Origin: Thereva unica
Taxonomy: Eukaryota > Arthropoda > Insecta > Diptera > Therevidae
Reading direction: 5' to 3'
Assembly: GCA_949987705.1 (NCBI GenBank)
Contig: OX465282.1
Span: 6,374,501 to 6,438,500 of the forward strand
DNA: 64,000 bases
The notes under the pieces are model-generated. The model ran no database searches. It worked only from the letters and a program-made list of their open reading frames with translations, and was not told where the DNA came from. Of this stretch, positions 33,151-44,440 are shown one piece after another (the stretch's first letter is position 1; every line of letters starts with the position of its first letter). A program made the translations under genes and the position numbers.

Positions 33151-36100
33151 ACTGATAATTTGGACTCCTTCTTGCTCCTCCCCTATTCCACTCGCCATTT
33201 CCGCTTGAAGTGGATACACAACTACCAAAACGTGAGCCCTCACTCTGGCAGCTGAACAATCACGGGGCTACTATGCTACTTTCTGGAGTACGTCATATCT
33301 CAGGGGCCCCCATTTACACACAGGTCGAGGGTAGGCTATGGCCTGAAAGTTTTTCCCTTGAGGCCAAGTATCACCACAGACTTACCGGCCACAAACTGTA
33401 TGGAGTCTGCAGTCCAAGCAAACTGACAAAAATCTTGATGTGATTGGGCATTTATCGTCAGTTGATGCCTGAAGATCTGAGCCTCTACTCACTCTCAACC
33501 TGTTAATTTACGGTAAGAATTTATGCCGTATCCACTTGGAACGTAAAACAAGGCAGAAGCTAGGCGCGAAAATCATCCGGACTTGCGTTCGCGCTTGTTC
33601 GCGGGTGTTCACGGCCTGAGTCTGGAGCCGCCTTGAAGTTTTCGATGAACATTTTTGCAGTTGAATTAACAGCCTGCTATGCTAAGCTGTCGTCTTCGCC
33701 TACTTAGAGGATTTTGTGTTATTGCTGTATTGCTTAGTAGGCAGATATCTTTAACTAATGAATTGAAATATTTTGTGGAGTGTAAGGCGAGTCGACTGAA
33801 TCCCAATCTCAAACTGGTTTCACAATAATCACGACCACAACCAGTTTGCAATCACAATGAAACCTTTGTCCACAAACGAGCACAACTGATTTTTGGATCT
33901 ATCGGTGTTCTGTGCCTTCATAGTTTTCAATCACGAGATTTTGTGAAAATGGCAAGTAGTTCAGACCGAAGAACAGTCACATGCGTGCAGTTTAAACTAG
34001 TTTCAAACACACAACACACAAACTGTTAAGAGAGTAGTTTAGAGAGTAGGGGTTCTTAAAACTCGAATTAAGCTTTGTCATATTAAAAGGGAAATATAAA
34101 AAGGTTTTAATGTAAAACATATAAAAGATCAACATGGAAAGATTAGAGATCCTGGATGCCCAATATTGAAAAAGTTTTGACCACATTTTATTTAATATTC
34201 AAAACGCGATCATAGGTTAAAATAAAAATTGATTTTTATATAACATATTCCCTTATCCTTAAAAAAAGAATATTAACAATTTTATATATTCGTTTCCCGA
34301 AAACAACATCCTTTCAAGCAATTGGAAACACACTCGCTCGAGGTTATAACAAATATCAAACACTCTTCCTGAATCCATCATTTCGTTTCTAGCTGTGTTT
34401 TTTTTTGTGTTTGTTGGTAGTATTATTAAAAGAAACGACGTCGAACCTAACAAGGAATCAAAAGAATATTAAAATTCAATCGTGTGACACTTTGTAGCCA
34501 GTTTTTATTTTTTTTAAACAGAAATAGAAAGAATGCCATAAGGATACGAAATTGTGGTCTAAAAAAATAAAAAAAAAAAAAAATACAAGGAGGACAGAAA
34601 ACGCTCTCACAATATATCACTTGTGACGACGACACACATCTGTATCCTATCCATTTTGCAAGGAGCATAAAAACCACGAAATGAATTTAAAGCGTATCGC
34701 ACGGATCGTCCTCTACCACCCCCGGTACACAGTGGATTGTTAGGATAGTATTATATATGTGGTATAGTGTGTATGGTGTGGGTTTCCAATGTGTGGGTGT
34801 GCATGTCCTGTGTGTGTCCTGATGTCGTCTTATGCCCATATAAATCTGGTCACATATTACCCCGGGGAGTATCTTGTTTGCCAGTTTACTCGCTTACGAG
34901 CTTTTTATTTGCTTCTATCCAACATGCACAGACATATATAGGAGAGAGCATAGACATAAATACAGGATATGTTAGCCTCGGTATGGTATACTGGTGTGTA
35001 TTTATTACTGGAAATGTCCTGACATTATGAAAATTCCAGTGACAAAAGAAGGCAAAATTCCAAATAACCAACAAGGATAGAATGAAGAAAGTTGCTTGGT
35101 ACACACATACATACATACATTCATATACTATATGCCGTACATATGGTAGACAGTACTAGGATCATGAAAGCTTGATGAGTCCTTCATCTGGGGCTTTACA
35201 GTAGCTATAAGAATAAAGTCTCACACGATACACATACCCTCGGTAATACGCCCCGGTCCACAAATCGTACCAGCACCGTCCTCCTGCACACAGTATAAAG
35301 GACACTTCTAAACAGTATGACATTAAATTGTTTGACAAGAGCTTGCGACTGTCTGGTTTTGTGAGATTGCACATGGGATTTTATTCGACAAACAGCATTC
35401 AAGGTTCAAGGATGTGCAGCCAGAGCATCAGTCACCGGCTTTAGGACTTCGAACCTTTTCACCTTTTACAGGAACACTATATACATACATACAGCCAGAA
35501 GGTATGAAAAAAAGTTATATGTGTGTGTGCGGTGACATTCCTGAAAATCGGAAAAAGACATTCCCCAATTTTAATGAAGAAAATCCTTTGGCATATAGCC
35601 TAATCCTGGTGGTGATATCCTTGCATCCGTTTCGTTCTATTCCGTCAAGCAATTACACCAGATGGTATACACATACACATACACCCATACACGTGTAGGT
35701 TAAAATCGTTTAGATTAAATTGCTTAAATCAACTGCACTTAAAAGATCCTGAAATCTACCAACTTTTTGCCAACCCTTAAGGGTATAGATTACTTCCGGG
35801 ATTTTACCGAGTTGAGTATAAGAGAAAGAGATAGAATGAAACGAAAAACAGCAAGAGAGAGAGCAGGAGATCAGAGAGATAGGGTTAATATCTTAGAGAG
35901 AGGGGTTGGAAGGGAAAAAGGATTCTTAAATTTGTGTCTCCACACTCTTCAGAATCACCTTCGAGGATGTTTGAAAGAACCTTGAGGGCTTTTACACCTC
36001 ACTTTTGAGTAAAGTTTGAAATCTTTTTAAGGATGGATCAGATTTCATCTTGGAAAATTCTTGTAATTGCGGAAAATTTTAAATTAAGGTAGAAAAGTTT

Positions 36101-36479
36101 TTAATTAAGGAACACGGCGGTTTCATGCAGCTAAAATGTTTTCCACATTTTCGTTTTTTTTACTTCATGCTGTTTTTTTTGAGATTTTACTGCGGCTTTG
36201 ATTATGCGTTGCCGGTGTGTGCGAAGGAGTTTGGGGGGTAGAGTGAAAAAGTGCGGGCTTTTGAAGTATCTTATCGTCATTAATATCGATTTCTTTTAAT
36301 TATGTATTCTGCAAAAGTCTAAAACCATGAAAATTTTGTTTTGATGTAGGGTGTCCCAAAACAAGATTGTATGTGTCCCAAAAGTTTGTACAACGCACCT
36401 TAAAGGCTCTGTTAACTAAGTTAATATAAACTTTTTTGTTAAGCTCAACTACTTAACTACGAATGCATTAGGTGTGAGG
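33151..36479. other. Unassigned DNA with a dispersed repeat and microsatellites
   Basis: 33360-33500 shares diverged sequence with the reverse complement of 63650-63770 (GCAAACTGACAAAAAT and TTTATCGTCAGT blocks), so an unnamed repeat is present. GT-rich microsatellite lies at 34757-34830 and ACATAC repeats at 35103-35122 and 35664-35690. No coding exon was recognised. Confidence 0.45.
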
Positions 36480-37604
36480 AAGCACCTTCTTCAGAACCTA
36501 CCAAGTCAAGATGTAAAGAAATCGTGTCTAGCGATGAATGGCTATGGCTTACTTATTTCGCATATTGAAGAAAACTGTCTTCTTTCTGAATGGCAATCTG
36601 GCTTTAGATCTGGACGTTGTGCTGTGAAACTGCACTACTAAAAGTCTCTTCTGATATCTATGATGCCTTGGACAACCGTAAAGTTACTTTCTTGACTATA
36701 CTCGACTTCTCGAAAGCATTTGATTCGGTTGATCATGTAGAGCTCTCACATAAATTAGGTAGCAATTTCGGTCTTGGTTCTACTGCTGTGAAATTGATTC
36801 AAAGCTACTTGTCTGGTCGTTCTTAAATAGTTAAAATCCAGGATAAATTTTCCGAGCCCATACTTCTACGCTGTGGTGTGCCACAAGGCTCTATTCTAGG
36901 TCCCTTGCTGTTTATCATTTACATTAATGACCTTCCTCTTGTAATTAAAAGCACATCTATACACTTATATGCTGATGATGTGCAAATCTACATACATAAG
37001 TATGCCCGTTGATTCAAAGGTTGAATGTATTCGTGGACTTAACGATGATTTGAGGAGTATTTATGATTGGACTGTTACTAATAAACTGCCCTCTAAATCC
37101 TAGTGGTTAGTAAGACTCCCTTTGTATTAAGCACACTCGCACCAATTATAATAAATGATGTCATTTTGCCTTATGTTGACTCAGTCAGAAACCTAGGTGT
37201 TGTGTTTAATTCTAAATTTAGTTGTTGTAGTCATACGAGCAGAGTTCTTCAAAAAGTCTATGGATGCTTACGTCAACTATGGGTAAGCTTTCGCTCTCTC
37301 ACACCTGATATGCGTAAAATGCTTGTGATTGCCCCACTTGTGGTATGGTAGTCTAATTTTCCCCAAAACTTGATTCGGTGTGCATGAGAAAAATGGAAGT
37401 TTCATTTAAAGATTGTCTTCGTTTCGTCTATAGGCTAAGACGGCATGATCATATTACACCATATGCATCCAGCTTATTGGGTCTTACTTCTGCAAACCAT
37501 CGCTCGTACCACGAATTAAAATTTATTTATTTCCTCTGCCTACAGTTAAGATATTTAATCTTTGTGCTATACCAATAAATGTTATTATTGTTATTATTAT
37601 TAGC
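36480..37604 (+). pseudogene. Decayed CR1/Jockey-like LINE RT
   Basis: Plus-strand RT blocks in broken frames: SEWQSGFRSGRC-like (~36586), LDFSKAFDSVDHVEL (~36697), [20 protein letters not shown] (~36872), [10 protein letters not shown] (~36963), then YVDSVRNLGVVFNSKFSC (~37172) and an RLRRHDHIT segment (~37432). It ends in AATAAATGTTATTATTGTTA and further TTA units (37575-37603), a microsatellite-type 3' tail. The same family style is seen on the minus strand at 56585-58228. It carries at least five stops or shifts and is dead. Confidence 0.8.
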
Positions 37605-38640
37605 ATGGCGGTGGGTAGATTTTGCAAGGTCGTTTAGCGATCGCCTCTGTGTACCGGGAGAACTCGATGAAATGAGATATTGGCAAAGGTACTGCGGTCA
37701 TTCATTTGACCTATTGTACTACATCCCTATGCCTCATATTTGTAGGCCAGACGGTTTGCCTAGTGGCTTGTCGCTTACACTTGAATGTTCGAGCAGGTAC
37801 TCCTCGAAGAAAGAAACCCTGCTCCTCGCTAGTGCGGGGAGCTCACAGAGAAGGTGAAGGACAGACTCATCCTCTTCAATGCAAAGCCTGAAGGTGGAGG
37901 CTTCCGCCTTTCCTATCCGCAGTGGCGCAGGCGCAGTGTTCGGTAATCAGCCAACAGTGCCCTGGCATCATTTCTAGTGCGCCCTAACAATTCCTTGGTC
38001 GTCTTAGAGGACCGCACAAGAAGGAACCGCTTAGATTTGGCCAGTTCAGATGCGGACCTCCAGTGTTCAGTATATTTTATCGAAGTCCGACCGGCCAGGG
38101 CCTTTGTAGCAAGGTGGTGGGTGTCTCAATAGCTGGCTGATGATCGATGAATGCAATATCTTCGTTGCCTTTGAAGCCTCGGTGACCCGGGACCTAGACA
38201 AGGGTAACTTGTTGAGAACGTGCAGTTCTCATAAATGCATGCCAGTATAGCGTACACCTCTGCTTGAGAGACAGTTCCTAGAGTGCCTAAGCTTATCGCC
38301 CTGCTGAATCTGGGACCTTCACTCCAATTTCCTGTGCCCACACCTGTCTCTGTTTTGGAGCCATCCGCGTACCACACTAGTCCAATCGGAAAAACTTTAC
38401 AAAGTCCAGCTTAGCCTATCCTGTATGTGCACGGCAGGTTGCCCAAATTTTGAGATTTTAAAGGGTACGCAGTCCGATAGCATCCCTACATTCGGAATCT
38501 CTTCTATGATGATTATTATAGAATGTTCTCGCCCAGGACCAGCACCCAGGTAGCTTTTCGCTTTCAGCCACCGCGCCACGTTTTTGGCGCTGGGGGTACC
38601 AGCGTGAAGAGAGTCTTCAGCGCTGCCGTTCCGAAGGGCG
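37605..38640 (-). pseudogene. Decayed R1/LOA-like LINE, RNase H and C-terminus
   Basis: The minus strand retains the RNase H opening YADGSKTETGVGTG and SLGTLGTVSQAEVYAILA (about 38250-38377). A C-terminal cysteine region RLCIEEDESVLHLLCELPAL lies at about 37820-37885. Multiple stops lie between the two. Order and spacing fit the 3' half of an R1/LOA-type ORF2. Confidence 0.68.
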
Positions 38641-38911
38641 GATGACCCAGTGATGAGAAGTCAGGCTATTCGTTGAATTTTGCCTAAATTAGTTATGAAA
38701 CCCTTAAGCGTCGTTCGTCCCACCAAACTAAAGCCAGTAAGTTACCTTGATTCTAAAAGTGGTAGTGTAAATCCAGAACATGGCTTTCGGTTGCAAACCC
38801 TCTGTGGATCCACAAGCTCTGCGGAAACCCCACAGGAATCTGTGCCTCCTGCTCATCAGAGTATTCATGCGCTGGTTTGCAATGACTGCTTCAGATGACC
38901 TTATCTATCTT

Positions 38912-41900
38912 CTTTTCTTCTTCTTTGATCCGTTAGCTGGCGGTCCGAGCGGGACGTCCCCGCAACGGATACGCTGCTGTCGGTGCCGCTGGGTCCCGAA
39001 CTCCATTCACGATTCGCTTCCATTCTTCTCGGTTTTTGGCGGTGTCTCGAGCCTCGGTAACTGATAATCGTTGATTCTTTAAGTCACCCTCGATATTCTT
39101 CAACCAGGTTTTCTTCGGTGCCGATCGCTGTATTCTCCAGTCTGCAGGACGGTCTCGCCAGAGAAGTTTACGTGGTAAGCGGTTATCATCCATTCGGCAA
39201 ACATGTCCAAACCACCGTAGTCGACGTTTTTGCATTTCTTCTTCGATCAGTGTTTGCTGATCGCATCTTTGTCTGACAACCTCGTTTCGAAGGCGATCAC
39301 GGAGTGAGACACGGAGGATCTGCCTCAAACATCGCATTTGGAAGACCTCGAGCTTCTTAACGTCCGGTTTGAGCAGTGTCCACGTTTCAGATCCATAAAG
39401 AAGAATCGGAAGAATCAACGTTCGGTAAAGACGTAGTTTTGTTTTGATGGAGATATTTGCTCGTTTCCATATGCACCACTTGAGCGAGGCGAATGTTGCT
39501 GTTGCCTGGCCGATACGGCTGTGAACGTCGGCCGTCGATGCTACTTTCGTTTCCTCAACCAATGATCCCAAATATTTGAACCTTGGAACTTGTTCGATTT
39601 GGGTTCCATCGAGGTGAACACTGGCTCTTGATCCATCCGTTGTGAGCACTTTGGTCTTTTCCGCATTGATTTTTAACCCGTATGATTGGGCGATGCGGGA
39701 AATATCGTATAAGATGTCCGTTGCTTCGGCATCCGTGTCGGCGAAAACAGCGCTATCGTCGGCGAACATTAAGTCTGTTACGAAGTTGTTGTCGTCGTAT
39801 TGAACTCCGAGTCGTCCATCGAATGCTTCACGCATAATCGCGTCGATCACAACGTTGAAGAGAAGTGGCGAAGCGACGTCTCCCTGTCGGACACCCGTCT
39901 GAATCGGGAACTCCTCGGATAAGTCGTTTCGAATACGAACGCTGCTGGTTGAGCCATCGTACGACGCTTGGAGAAGTTGGATGATTCTCAATGGCACGTG
40001 TTCGGTTACCAAGACTCTCCACAAGCTGTTCCAATCGATGCAATCGAAAGCGGATTTGAAATCGATGAAAACGACGACAATTCGTTTGCCGCAACGAATT
40101 CTTTCTTCCATTAACTGACGGAGGGCGAATATTTGATCAATGCATCCTCGATGTGGTCTAAATCCCGCTTGTTCCTCCGGGCTCGTTTGCTCTCGATGTT
40201 TCTGTAGCCTCGATTGTATTATTTTCGTAAATACTATACCGACGATCGAAAGAAGGCTAATACCGCGATAATTCTTGCATTCCCGACTGTCGCCTTTCTT
40301 CAAAATTGGGACAACGATCGCTTTCTTCCATACCGAAGGGACACGATCCGAATGCCATATGTGTGTTATAAGGACATGAAGTCGTTGTGATAAGACATCA
40401 CCTCCAGCTTTGATCATCTCGGCGGTTACTTGGTCTATTCCCGGCGCTTTTCCATTTTTCAGCGATTTTATTGCTGTCTTCACCTCGATAATTGTTGGTT
40501 CGGTATCGAGAAACTGATTCATCGGCTGTTCGATAACCGGTGGTTCGGGTGCTGGACTTTGCGGCGGATCGTGGTTATACAGCTGGTGGAAGAATGCTCT
40601 CCACCGCTCCAGGCGTTCATGGGCAGAAGTCACAAAAGTGCCATCCGATTTTTTGATGTTGTCGTTTGTTGATGTTGTTTTGCCGCCTAACCGGCGGATT
40701 GTCTGGTACAGCGTCCGGTACTCGTGCCTCGACGCCGCTTTTTCCATGTCGGCCGCAACGTTATTCCAGTACGCTTCTCGTTCCAATTTCATTTTCTGCC
40801 GAACTTCTTTGTTCAATCTTCGGTATTCCTCAAAGTCGACGTGTTTCATGCGCTTCCGCTGATCGACGAGGTCCAGACAGCTGTCCGAGATCCATGGCTG
40901 CGTCCGTTTACGGATAGTTGGACACAACTCCATTGCACACTCCACAATAGACTCCGACAATTGCCTTTCTTCTACATCGATATCGTCCGGTATTGCGAGC
41001 GCCGCGAATTTGTTGGATAATGCCATTTGAAACTCTCGCCCGATGGCCGGGTCCCGTAGGCACGCCCAATTTTTCTTGGCTGGTGGTGGCTCCGTTTTCT
41101 TCGCTCTTTGCAATCGCATCTGCAATTTCGCTCGAACAAGATAATGGTCCGATCCGCAATCGGGTCCACGCATTGCACGTACGTCTTTAAGCGTCGATCG
41201 GAATCTTGTGTTGATCAAAACGTAGTCTAACATCGCCGAGTCTTTGCCGGATGGATTTCGCCAGGTGAGTTGGTGTTTGAGTGGATGGCGGAAAATGCTG
41301 TTGCCAACGATCAAGTTGTTTGACGATGCGAATGAAAGCAGGCGTAAGCCGTTGTCATTAATTACTCCGTGTCCGAATTTGCCCATGGTTTCTTCCCAGC
41401 CGGTTCGATCTACTCCTGAATGTGCATTGAAATCCCCCGCGAGAATTATTAATTCGGTTTGAGGTATCATATCCAGCGTCTGTTGAAGCTGATCGTAAAA
41501 TTCGTCCTTGTTCGTGTCCGTGCTGGTCTCGGTTGGCGCATAAACGGATATGATATTGGTCTTGATCGTTCCACTGATGGTTATAACCGCCAAACGCTCG
41601 GATATCGGTTGGAATGCGATAACGCTGCTGGCAGCCCGTCGGTCGACCATAAAGCCGACGCCGGCCTCTCTTTTCTCACCACCGGAATAGTAAAGCATCA
41701 TCGTTTCGTCGATTGTTGGCGGGACGATTGTCAATATCCCGGATCCGGTAAGCCGTAGTTCCGATAGCGCAGCAATTGATATTTTGCATTTCAACAATTC
41801 CATTGCTATGATTTCCTTTTGACCAACGTGATGTCCTGTTCGTACATTCCACGCAGCGAATTTTAATTCCCTTTTCGGTGTGACTAATTTGGGTGTTCGG

Positions 41901-42194
41901 CCAGTAACCCACTTTTCACCAGCATCCCTGGTCCCCAGTGCTGGCGCATCGGCTGCCCCGGATGCAGTAGCATTATTTCGGCCAGTAACCCACTTCTCAC
42001 CAGCATCCCTGGTCCCCAGCGCTGGCGCATCGGCTGCCCCGGATGCAGTAGCATTGTTTCGTGAATGGTTAGTTCGTGTATCCATGCGGTTTCTTGCCTA
42101 GTTTTTACGATCGACTCGGCAGGTCGACAACCCTCCTCCTTTCACACTCTGGGCTTGGGACCAGACGAAGGCGGAGTTCCAGACGAAGGCGGAG
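38912..42194 (-). mobile_element. Full-length RTE-clade LINE with 11-bp target duplication
   Basis: TTATCTATCTT flanks both ends (38901-38911 and 42195-42205). The minus-strand element has a ~109-bp 5' UTR with a duplicated ~18-bp start (AACTCCGCCTTCGTCTGG), one uninterrupted ORF and an 8-bp 3' UTR ending in an AAG-rich tail. RTE elements characteristically have very short 3' UTRs and simple-repeat tails. An exact target duplication and an open ORF imply recent insertion; this could be an active master copy. Confidence 0.94.
38933..42085 (-). CDS. RTE ORF2: AP-like endonuclease and reverse transcriptase
   Basis: The ATG at 42085-42083 opens 1050 codons to TAA at 38933-38935. Residues 9-62 are two tandem copies of a 27-residue block starting NNATASGAADAPALGTRDAG. 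The endonuclease (~70-330) shows AAWNVRTGHHVGQ, LSELRL, VYAPTE, AGDFNAHSG, AMLDYVLI and the terminal SDH. RT (~500-800) shows KAPGIDQVTAEM, GFRPHRGC, VFIDFKSAFDCID, GVRQGDVASPLLF and the catalytic LMFADD. The C-terminal RRLRWFGHVCRMDD segment is typical of RTE. The enzyme nicks target DNA and primes cDNA synthesis there. All checked catalytic residues are intact. Confidence 0.95.
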   Translation of the reverse strand: MDTRTNHSRNNATASGAADAPALGTRDAGEKWVTGRNNATASGAADAPALGTRDAGEKWVTGRTPKLVTPKRELKFAAWNVRTGHHVGQKEIIAMELLKCKISIAALSELRLTGSGILTIVPPTIDETMMLYYSGGEKREAGVGFMVDRRAASSVIAFQPISERLAVITISGTIKTNIISVYAPTETSTDTNKDEFYDQLQQTLDMIPQTELIILAGDFNAHSGVDRTGWEETMGKFGHGVINDNGLRLLSFASSNNLIVGNSIFRHPLKHQLTWRNPSGKDSAMLDYVLINTRFRSTLKDVRAMRGPDCGSDHYLVRAKLQMRLQRAKKTEPPPAKKNWACLRDPAIGREFQMALSNKFAALAIPDDIDVEERQLSESIVECAMELCPTIRKRTQPWISDSCLDLVDQRKRMKHVDFEEYRRLNKEVRQKMKLEREAYWNNVAADMEKAASRHEYRTLYQTIRRLGGKTTSTNDNIKKSDGTFVTSAHERLERWRAFFHQLYNHDPPQSPAPEPPVIEQPMNQFLDTEPTIIEVKTAIKSLKNGKAPGIDQVTAEMIKAGGDVLSQRLHVLITHIWHSDRVPSVWKKAIVVPILKKGDSRECKNYRGISLLSIVGIVFTKIIQSRLQKHREQTSPEEQAGFRPHRGCIDQIFALRQLMEERIRCGKRIVVVFIDFKSAFDCIDWNSLWRVLVTEHVPLRIIQLLQASYDGSTSSVRIRNDLSEEFPIQTGVRQGDVASPLLFNVVIDAIMREAFDGRLGVQYDDNNFVTDLMFADDSAVFADTDAEATDILYDISRIAQSYGLKINAEKTKVLTTDGSRASVHLDGTQIEQVPRFKYLGSLVEETKVASTADVHSRIGQATATFASLKWCIWKRANISIKTKLRLYRTLILPILLYGSETWTLLKPDVKKLEVFQMRCLRQILRVSLRDRLRNEVVRQRCDQQTLIEEEMQKRRLRWFGHVCRMDDNRLPRKLLWRDRPADWRIQRSAPKKTWLKNIEGDLKNQRLSVTEARDTAKNREEWKRIVNGVRDPAAPTAAYPLRGRPARTAS

Positions 42195-42216
42195 TTATCT
42201 ATCTTATTACCAAACA

Positions 42217-43049
42217 CAGGGCCGGCGTTTGGCTTTTTTGCGCCCGATGCAGTATGCCGTATGCGCCCTCATCAGCTGTTCATTTTTTGATAGAAGTGAC
42301 GGACAATGGAAAAAGACACTCTGTGGAGTTCCGGTGACATATGAAAATGAACACTTTTCCACTTTTTTCCTTAAGTTGCGCCCGGTGCAAATGTACCGAT
42401 TGCACCTATGAAAACGCCGCCTCTGCCTTTGTCCAATCAGGATTTGCTTCGCGATTTTGCTTTTGCGGCGAGTTTGCTTGCGGTTTAACTTCATAAAACT
42501 CTCCCGCGATGTTTTTCGGTGTTAGCTGCACTTTCCTAACTATTTCCATCATAATCCTGGGCTCCGAAAATCTAGCATACTATACACTCGAATCTCCATA
42601 ATAGACGGCATTACGCCGTTCTCCAAGCCTTCATATTTCAAGGGATAACAGGTGGTCTCTGCACTGCATATATTAGTTTCTACTCTAGAATTTTGCATAG
42701 AATAAAAACAGTCCACCTTGGAGCTTCAGAGCAGAAGCGATCCAGGTGTTTCTCGCCGAATTAGGGCTATTATCGATCCTAGGCTAGTATGAACTACTAC
42801 AAATCAAGAGCAATGGCGCTGCGCCAGCCAAAAAAGGATAGACGACGAAATCAGGGGAACGAAATCGAATTGGCCACATCTTGCAAAAGACAATGGTAAA
42901 AGGAACACACTCTGTGAAGTTCCTTCAATATAAGGCACGGGAACACTTTTTTAATTTTTTTCGAAGGCCGAAATTTTTCCAAAATCTTATTTTCTGAAAT
43001 TGCGCCCGGTGCAAGTGCACCATTTGCACCTGTGATAGCGCTGCCCCTG
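42217..43049 (-). mobile_element. hAT-type non-autonomous element, copy 2 (inverted)
   Basis: It begins CAGGGCCGGCG and ends GCTGCCCCTG on plus. The flanking 8 bp are ACCAAACA (42209-42216) and AACAAACA (43050-43057), a 7/8 match. Its reverse complement aligns over its full length with 15941-16703, including the ATTATGGAGATTCGAGTGTA block and repeated GCACCGGGCGCAA motifs. It lies 11 bp beyond the RTE target duplication. Confidence 0.78.
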
Positions 43050-43263
43050 AACAAACAACTATTTGGGCAGTCTACAGCGGAGTTAACTCTGCCTTGGATG
43101 AACTCCGTCCAGGCGACGACCTTCCACAAACTCGAATGAGGGAGAACACAAGAGATCGTGGAAACTCCCACCACTAACCAAAGCTTTCTTAAACCTAACC
43201 CTGTTATTTAAGTAAAAACTACAGCTATATCCTCCTACAAACAAAACTAGCCTTTATCTGAGG

Positions 43264-44440
43264 TTAAAGAGCGAATACCAATTCTCTATACATCCTCCAG
43301 CCACCAGTGCAGACTACTATCGAATCTATTTGGATCAATCGTTCCGCATCCAAATAGACAAATACCTGTAGAGAACGGTAGGGCACCTCTTGGCTAAGGA
43401 TGGAAGCTCCTTTGGCAGTTGAAGGTATATGAGTCAACTTGGAAGTTATATGGGTTAAGCCTGATGTTAACAGGATTATCCTGGGTATGACTGTATTGCT
43501 AGGCCGGCTTGTAAGACTGCTATAAGTTCTGCCTGGAAAAGATGTTAGACAGGACAACGTCATGGTCCTTATCGAGTTGGAAATCTTCCCATTCCTCTGT
43601 GGTAGGGATCTGGTATTGAGTGAAGTATGTAGTCGCTAGGCGCTTCTTCCATTTCCCGTGGTAGAGAGCGCAGTATATTTCTGTGGTCTTAGTTCTTCTT
43701 GATCCAGAAGGGTTTCCAGCTTCCTGCAACCTCAGGGCCGCGAAGACCGTTTGCGGCCTGATGTATAATTCAGGTGGTAGCAGGTCGGAATTAGGTAGAT
43801 CGAAGCAATCCATTCTTTGGACTTGACCCGGTCTAGATCTGTCGTACACTTTGACGCGGGCCACCATACGCCTGAGCTGTTTGCTAGTACTGCCCTTATT
43901 ACTAAGGTGTATAGCCAGCTCACCATGGGCGGCTTCAAACCCAATTTCTTGTCAAAGGTTTTCTTATAAGCATAGAAAGCTCTACTGGTGTTCCTTGCCC
44001 TTTCTTCGATATTGAACATTCGATTCATCTTTGGGTCCAGAGTAAGTCCCAAGTACTAAGCTGACTAGGATAGGCTCATTAGTCAACCGTTGATTGATTG
44101 TGGATTAAGAGTGGTTATTTTGATGAAAAGCATCTGTTCTGTCTGTCCAGGTAGACGAATAATTCGCAGGGTTGAACTATGTGTTAACCTTTCCAACAGC
44201 CATCTCCATTGCACTAGTAACAACAAGTCGTCCACGTATACGCCACTGTGACGCGGAAAATCGAATTTATCACTTTGATATTGCCCCAGCTACTGTAGAT
44301 GATTCCAGTTTCCAGCATGGTAAGGATCCATTGACTGATTCCATTGAGGATCCCGACAGGGCCTTCTGGTTGGCAATGGTGCTGCGGTTGTTGAAAGCAC
44401 CTTCTAGCATTAGGTTATCTATGCCTGGTGACTTGTACAG
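43264..44440 (-). pseudogene. Decayed R1/LOA-like LINE, RT to RNase H
   Basis: On the minus strand an EGAFNN remnant (RT motif normally DIEGAFNNV, ~44390) is followed by LGLTLDPKMNRMFNIEERAR (~44050-43990), YAYKKTFDKKLGLKP and YTLVIRAVL. After a frame change come FAALRLQEAG and an RNase H remnant ending in QAELIAVLQAGLAIQSYP (~43500-43540). The segment normally holding the YTDGS motif is deleted next to DKDHDVVL. It is dead, and resembles the C-terminal fragment at 37605-38640, which may be from the same family. Confidence 0.75.

Noticed and set aside
40430..42101. Plus-strand open frames opposite the RTE ORF
   Set aside because: They are shadows of the intact minus-strand ORF.
43520..44052. 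Host gene on the minus strand
   Set aside because: The LGLTLDPK and QAELIAVL segments are R1/LOA LINE motifs.
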